Positions 21,407 to 25,171 of a DNA stretch of 25,171 bases are shown here, one piece after another (within the stretch, counting starts at the first letter, position 1; each line of letters starts with the position of its first letter). The stretch covers positions 1-25,171 of the forward strand of contig JAMQCK010000387.1 in the NCBI GenBank assembly GCA_024196135.1, in the 5' to 3' direction. The stretch is from Pleurotus ostreatus/Saccharomyces cerevisiae fusant (lineage: Eukaryota > Opisthokonta). The notes beneath the pieces were generated by a model. The model ran no database searches, was not told the origin of the DNA, and was given only the letters and a program-made list of their open reading frames with translations. Made by a program: the position numbers and the translations under genes.

Positions 21407-22614
21407 ATGGGCACCCTCTCTTGTCTCCTACCCTCATCATCCCACCTTTTCCATATCCGCCACCTACAAGCTGCCCTCGACGCCGACGCCGACGAGCTTG
21501 CAAGTGCCGTCACTGCTCTCCCGGGCTCGCCCAATGCCACGACCACCGAGCAGCCCAATGGTACGCCACTGAAGTGGCATCACTTGTCGTCGTTCCTGAC
21601 GTTCACTATAGGTCTCGTCGTCGTGAAGAAAGCAGTGGCTTGCAAATGCCACTGCATACGGGCTCTTCAATGGTGCGCCACTCGACTCTGCCGCATTGAA
21701 TCGTCGCTGACCCTCATGATTAGACTACCTCGGCGTCGTCCCTCAACCTCGCGATGCTTGCAAGTGCATCAATGTTTTTACGAGCAGGCCCAATGCCACG
21801 GCGATCGGGCTCCTAAATGGTACGCCACTCGACGCGCGTACGTGCACTTGTTGCTCAACTTCAACAGCAGATGTCCGCAAGGACTCGGCAAGTACCCCGA
21901 TCGCATTGACGATGCGAAGCAAGCGCATCAATGTCCTCTCGAGCTGGCCCAATGCCACTGGTACAGGGTAGCTCAATGGTGCGCTACACGTTTGTCGTGC
22001 ATGTTCCCTTCCCTTATCATCATTGCTAGATTTCCTCGGCATCTTTTTCTGCCCCTCACGACGCGTCGCAAGTGCATTAATATATTCTCGGGCTTATTCA
22101 ACACGACGACGACCCCAGCAGCCCAATGCTGCGCCACCGCCCTGATCTACCAGCTTACCTGAAGATCAAGCTCCTCGACCTCTTGCAACTACAGATGCCA
22201 CGCAAGAGCGTCAATGCCCGGGGAGCTCGCCCAATGGTGCGGCTACGGGTAGCTCAATGGTGCGCCACTCGACAAACATGGCACACTTTCGTTGCTCATC
22301 TTTCTGTCTGGATCCCCTTGACAACGTTTCTTCGACCTCAAGACGCCATGCAAGCGTGTCAATGTATCGCGGACTCGCCCAATGGCGCGGTGATAGGGCA
22401 GCGCAATGGTACGCTCTTGACCCATTCAACATGCTCGCATCACTGACTTTCGTAATCAGATCTCGTCGACGTCTCGTCTCAAGTTTCCTCACGCTCCGAT
22501 GCCACCCAAGAGCGTCAATAGCCCTCGACCTTACCCAATGGCGCGAACACCGGGTATCTCAATGGTACGTCTCTGCCAATATATCATGCGCTGTTCGCTG
22601 ATTTCCAGTGCCAG
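21407..22614 (+). repeat. Array B: tandem exon/intron-like modules
   Basis: Eight exon-like blocks separated by eight intron-like blocks at 21561-21611, 21673-21723, 21820-21870, 21979-22029, 22129-22170, 22260-22310, 22409-22459 and 22565-22614. Six of the eight are exactly 51 nt. All but the fifth begin GTRCGY, always right after an AATG, and all but the sixth end in AG. So the fifth has lost its donor (CT) and the sixth its acceptor (TG). Exon blocks are 61-108 nt and most carry a hairpin with a GCAA loop, then AATG, then GCCCAATG...GGGC, then TCAATG at the donor. Relative to array A, exon 2 has an about 40 nt deletion and exons 3 and 4 are closely similar. A spliced frame from ATG 21407 stops at the exon 2/3 junction after about 71 codons. 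Unspliced, one frame stays open to 22162 because 51 is a multiple of three. Confidence 0.75.
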
Positions 22615-22680
22615 ATGACTCCGTCATCCCCTCTCGGAGATTGTGACGCCTCAAGCCCTCGCCGCCAAGTGGCAATGATA
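22615..22680 (+). repeat. Variant terminal module of array B
   Basis: After the last intron-like block the sequence changes to a module with CCTCTCGGAGA, then CTCAAGCCCTCGCCGCCAAGT and GTGGCAATGATA. Related modules occur in array C at 24553-24600 and 25058-25110. The CAAGTGGCAAT part is a version of the array hairpin in which the stem is GCC/GGC instead of GATGC/GCATC. Confidence 0.5.
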
Positions 22681-22889
22681 CTAAACTCCGCGCAATGGTA
22701 TCAAGTTCGACATCGAGCATCAAGACGCGAAGGCGAATGGTGCAATTAGGACCGGCGTCGTCCAATGGTCTCTTTCGCGCGGCGACCCAATGAGGCTCGC
22801 AGGCCAATGAGGAAGTCACCAAGGCAAGTCACGCCAAAGGAGCAGCGCCCAAGTCGCAATGTGCCATTCCTTAAATAGGCGCCGCGTCA
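22681..22889 (+). promoter_or_regulatory. CCAAT-rich region and TATA-like element
   Basis: Three CCAAT boxes in one orientation (22762, 22787, 22803; CCAATGG, CCAATGA, CCAATGA) precede a TTAAATA (22871-22877) and the ATG at 22890. This is a plausible HAP/NF-Y type promoter. The surrounding sequence is also generally rich in CAATG, as are the arrays, so part of the signal may be inherited from decayed array units. Confidence 0.4.
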
Positions 22890-23029
22890 ATGGAGGCAGA
22901 CGTCCCCATGGGAATTGAAGGTGCGTACGTGGATTATTGACAATGATCTGGGATCTCACATTGACTCCAGAGTCCAAAACTAACAGAGGTGAACCACCGG
23001 AAGGCTTCACCTCATTTATCCCGCCTTGA
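22890..23029 (+). CDS. Possible 29-codon two-exon gene
   Basis: ATG 22890 opens MEADVPMGIE, a GTGCGT donor follows at 22921, and the 50 nt intron ends ACTCCAG at 22970. The frame then continues ESKTNRGEPPEGFTSFIPP to TGA 23027-23029. I do not recognise the peptide. Support comes from intron length and signals typical of this genome, the in-phase join and the CCAAT/TATA arrangement upstream. Against it are the very short product and the array-derived surroundings. Exon 2 contains an 8 bp perfect inverted repeat (GAGGTGAA...TTCACCTC, 22986-23013). A second intron-like stretch (GTATGC to CCCCAG, 23036-23081) would lie in the 3' untranslated region. Confidence 0.3.
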
Positions 23030-23097
23030 TATCGGTATGCTTTCGCCCGGCAGCTCGTAGGCTGATTATTCTCTCCCCAGAACGTTCTTATCGGGCT

Positions 23098-23364
23098 CTA
23101 CCTTCGGGCAGTGTCCCACGCCTGGACGCCTAAGTGCTCCAGCAGACAGCCGCTTCGGCGGCTTGTCTCGCAGTCACTTTGGTGACCAGACCCCTCTGTC
23201 GCTTTGGCGATGGCGGTCAATTTTTTCCCTCTCATCTCCTTCTGGGGATGTATTCTACCTACATAGTTTCTTGCTGCGCTGGCTGTCGCGCCTATGGATG
23301 CTAGGAGAAGGATGATGTATGTGTGGTGTGGCGTGTATCTCGTGTAGTATCTACTGCGTGGCAT
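23098..23364 (-). CDS. Possible small membrane protein
   Basis: An 88-residue frame MPRSRYYTRYTPHHTYIILL... with a hydrophobic segment (YIILLLASIGATASA, about 16-30) followed by ARNYVGR and a basic stretch (KEMRGKKLTAIAKATEG). This resembles small mitochondrial inner-membrane or ER proteins in general shape, but I cannot name a family. CCAAT sits about 30 nt upstream on the coding strand. The last about 40 residues lie on top of a run of strong hairpins and look less protein-like, so the true end may be different (for example through splicing). Confidence 0.35.
   Translation of the reverse strand: MPRSRYYTRYTPHHTYIILLLASIGATASAARNYVGRIHPQKEMRGKKLTAIAKATEGSGHQSDCETSRRSGCLLEHLGVQAWDTARR
23120..23250 (+). 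ncRNA. Candidate structured RNA: hairpin run with Sm-like site
   Basis: Five hairpins follow each other: CTGGA/TCCAG (23122-23142); a 10 bp stem with one bulge closing the tetraloop C(TTCG)G (23144-23168); GTCAC-TTTG-GTGAC (23173-23186); TCGC-TTTG-GCGA (23199-23210); then AATTTTTT (23219-23226); then CATCTCC-TTCT-GGGGATG with 7 pairs (23233-23250). The inner three loops are C(UUYG)G on the plus strand, a known stable tetraloop class, which favours plus-strand RNA. Stem-loops, an oligo-U site and a terminal stem-loop is the layout of Sm-class snRNAs, and a T6 run could also end RNA polymerase III transcription. I found no U1, U2, U4, U5 or U6 signature sequence, so identity is open. Confidence 0.35.
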
Positions 23365-23781
23365 GCAGGGGCCAATACACGGTACCTTTGCGGATTGGTC
23401 TATCCGATCTCGCGCGACTGGAACTCGATGCGTGTTGGTGTGCTTGTTGAACTTGTTGATGGTGCGCGTCGGGTCACTTCTCCCTCAATATGAGACAGCA
23501 CGATAGCATTCTGGCATAGAGCAACACTCGAAATACGATATGCGTCGATTCAGAGGTCGACCTCAGGCTCGTATCTCGATAAATGCCAGTGCGCCGTCTC
23601 CAACTTGCAGCTTCTCTAAAAGCTCGTGCAATATACTCAGGTGATTTCCTCCACGACAAGATAGTCAATGAGTCTTGCCAGGGACGCTGTCTAGTCGACG
23701 AAGCGGTGCCGCCTGTGTCCCTCGAGGCTTTCCAATAGGCAATATTCACAGTTCAGTGACGGCAAGCAAGGAGCCCAGGCC
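23365..23781. other. Intergenic, no clear gene
   Basis: Between the small minus-strand frame and the promoter of array C. An open frame at 23474-23749 (-) has no recognisable features. Nothing else was identified. Confidence 0.4.
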
Positions 23782-23861
23782 GGTCCCGTGACAGCCACGC
23801 GATTTCCGCCCAGCGGAGTTTGAAATGCGCCGGATACATAAGCAGTGCGTGGTGGCGATTT
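23782..23861 (+). promoter_or_regulatory. Conserved promoter block of array C
   Basis: A shorter and more diverged version of the A and B blocks: GTGACAGCCACGCG, then CAGCGGAGTTTGAA, TGCGCCGGATACATAAG (TATA-like, 23833-23842) and GGCGATTTGATGGGAAC. The CCTTATGGTGACTGATAGCA segment of A and B is absent. Confidence 0.55.
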
Positions 23862-25171
23862 GATGGGAACTCTCTCTTGCCTTCTACCCTCACCATCCCA
23901 TTCCACCCTCCACACATCCGATGCCGACAATCTGCTCTCGACACCGACACCGACGAGCTCGCAAGCGCCGTCAATGATCTCCCGTGGCTCGGGCAGCCCA
24001 ATGGTACGCCACTCGAGTGGCGAGGTCTGTCCTCGTCGCTGACGTTCATCTTCAGGTCCTCTCTGTCGGACAGGCGGCATTCAAGCCGGTAATGGCTCGC
24101 AAGTGCTAGTAATGTTTCCCGAGGTAGCCCAATGGCACTGCGTCCGGGCTCCTCAATGGTGCGCCGCGCAGCTGTCCCACATGCTATCGTCGCTAACGCC
24201 TTTCGCTAGACTCCCTCAAGCCTTCGAGAAATATTTTGCTCGAACTAAGGATGCGTGGCAAATGCATCAATGTCCTCTCGAGTTAGCTCAATGCCACAGC
24301 AGCCGGGCGCCTCAATTGTGCGCTAGTCTGCAGTCACACATGTCCTCTCCGCTAACCTCTACAATATCCAGCCTCCAACATACGCGAACCCAGGCGCTGC
24401 GCAAGAGCGTCAATGCCACGCAAGAGTTTGGATGCCCGGACGAGCCCGCCCAATGGCGCAGAGACAGGGCGGCTCAATGGTGCGTCGCCACGGTTATCTT
24501 TTGCGATCGTCGGCGCTGACCGTTAATGCTAGATCTGTACGACACCGCCTCTCGAGCGATATAAGGCATCAAGTCGCAGCCCGCAAGTGGCAAATGACAA
24601 GTCTTCGGCAAACTCGACTTTTCGATGCCTCGCAAATGCATCAATATATTCCCGGATTGGCCCAATGCCACTGCGACCGGGCTTCTCGATAGTGCGTCAC
24701 TATACTGTCGGCATATCCTTGTCGCTCACTTCCTTTCCAGATCCCATCGACTTCACTTTCTAATCCTCTCGATGCGTTGCAAGTGCATCAATGTATCCTC
24801 GGCTGCGCCCAATTCGGCGGGGGTCGGGCGGCCAGTGGTGCGCCCCTTCACATTTCTTCATGTTCTTGTCGTTGACCCTCGGCACCAGATCTCGCCAACG
24901 TCTAGCCTGCGCCGTCGTCAACGCCACGATGCCACGCAAGAGCATCAATGCCACTGCGAGCTCGCCCGATGCTAGGGTCGTCGGGTAGCTCAATAGTGCG
25001 TCGCCACCGTCTTAGCATAGGTTCGCCACTGACTGCCTTCGCTAGACTCCTCCCGACATTGCCTCTCGGAAGACATGCCGCGTCAAATCTAGCCGTCAAG
25101 TGGCAATAAGATCTTCTGATCAATGTCACGCTACCTCGCCACTCACCGACTATTGCATGGCCATCTGATGC
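23862..25171 (+). repeat. Array C: diverged tandem exon/intron-like modules, runs off the window
   Basis: Seven intron-like blocks at 24004-24055, 24159-24209, 24318-24371, 24480-24532, 24692-24740, 24838-24889 and 24996-25045 (49-54 nt). All seven begin GTRCGY and end in AG, and most have CTGAC or CTAAC 12-18 nt before the AG. Exon blocks repeat the hairpin, AATG, GCCC...GGGC, AATG order of arrays A and B although overall similarity is low. The block 24533-24691 is longer and seems to contain two modules fused after loss of an intron. Frames from the first ATG stop in exon 2 (TAG) or at the exon 2/3 junction, so a long spliced protein is not supported here. Lengths not divisible by three also break read-through frames. 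The end of the array is beyond the window. Confidence 0.7.

Noticed and set aside
21389..22162. 257-residue read-through frame across array B with repeated QC..AQCH..RAPQW blocks
   Set aside because: It stays open mainly because the first four introns are 51 nt, a multiple of three. In A and C, intron lengths or indels break the same frame, while splice signals persist. Used as a spliced frame it meets TGA at each exon junction.
23120..23250. Known spliceosomal snRNA (U1, U2, U4, U5) at the hairpin run
   Set aside because: The layout is similar, but the diagnostic sequences (5' splice-site pairing region of U1, branch pairing of U2, U5 loop 1, U4/U6 stems) are absent.
21407..25171. CRISPR-like or simple satellite array
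   Set aside because: Blocks are not identical repeats with unique spacers. Both parts diverge, carry eukaryotic splice signals and follow a promoter-like block.
23782..25171. LTR retrotransposon or DNA transposon
   Set aside because: No integrase, reverse transcriptase, transposase, terminal repeat pair or target-site duplication was seen in or around the arrays.

Overview
The window reads as nuclear DNA of a basidiomycete fungus, most likely an Agaricomycete. The genes are dense and GC-rich. Almost every intron is 46-60 nt long with a GTRNGY donor, a CTRAC branch site and a YAG acceptor. Two of the proteins match families typical of mushroom-forming fungi (DUF6534 and DUF6697). No bacterial operon logic, tRNA, rRNA, CRISPR or intact transposase was seen. 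Gene models were built by hand, joining exons so that frame and family similarity were both kept.

Layout: 1-769 is an inverted copy (array A) of a repeat family that also fills the right end. 1187-15557 and on to 20692 is an ordinary gene block: cytosolic asparaginyl-tRNA synthetase (-), a possible small gene (+), a short conserved protein (-), an ACAD11-like aminoglycoside-phosphotransferase-fold kinase (+), a MYND zinc-finger protein (-), a UbiA prenyltransferase (-), a BTB/POZ protein (+), a 17-exon DUF6534 membrane protein (-), a single-pass membrane protein with an adhesin-like ectodomain (-), and a nuclear DUF6697-type protein (+). These genes do not form an obvious pathway; the block looks like housekeeping plus regulatory and membrane genes. 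Several genes carry micro-exons of 9-16 nt.

The right end (21301-25171) is the unusual part. Two head-to-tail units (B and C), plus the inverted unit A at the left end, each start with a conserved TATA-type promoter. Each continues as a tandem series of about 60-160 nt exon-like blocks separated by about 51 nt intron-like blocks. Donor, branch site and acceptor persist although intron bodies have diverged. Exon blocks share two small hairpins whose stems are kept by compensatory and wobble changes, and long reading frames are not kept. This fits a multi-exon, structured, possibly non-coding transcript family, or a decaying repeat-protein gene.

Between B and C are a candidate 29-codon spliced gene with three CCAAT boxes, a run of tetraloop hairpins ending in AATTTTTT and one more hairpin (an snRNA-like layout), and a small membrane-protein ORF on the opposite strand. 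These calls are tentative.
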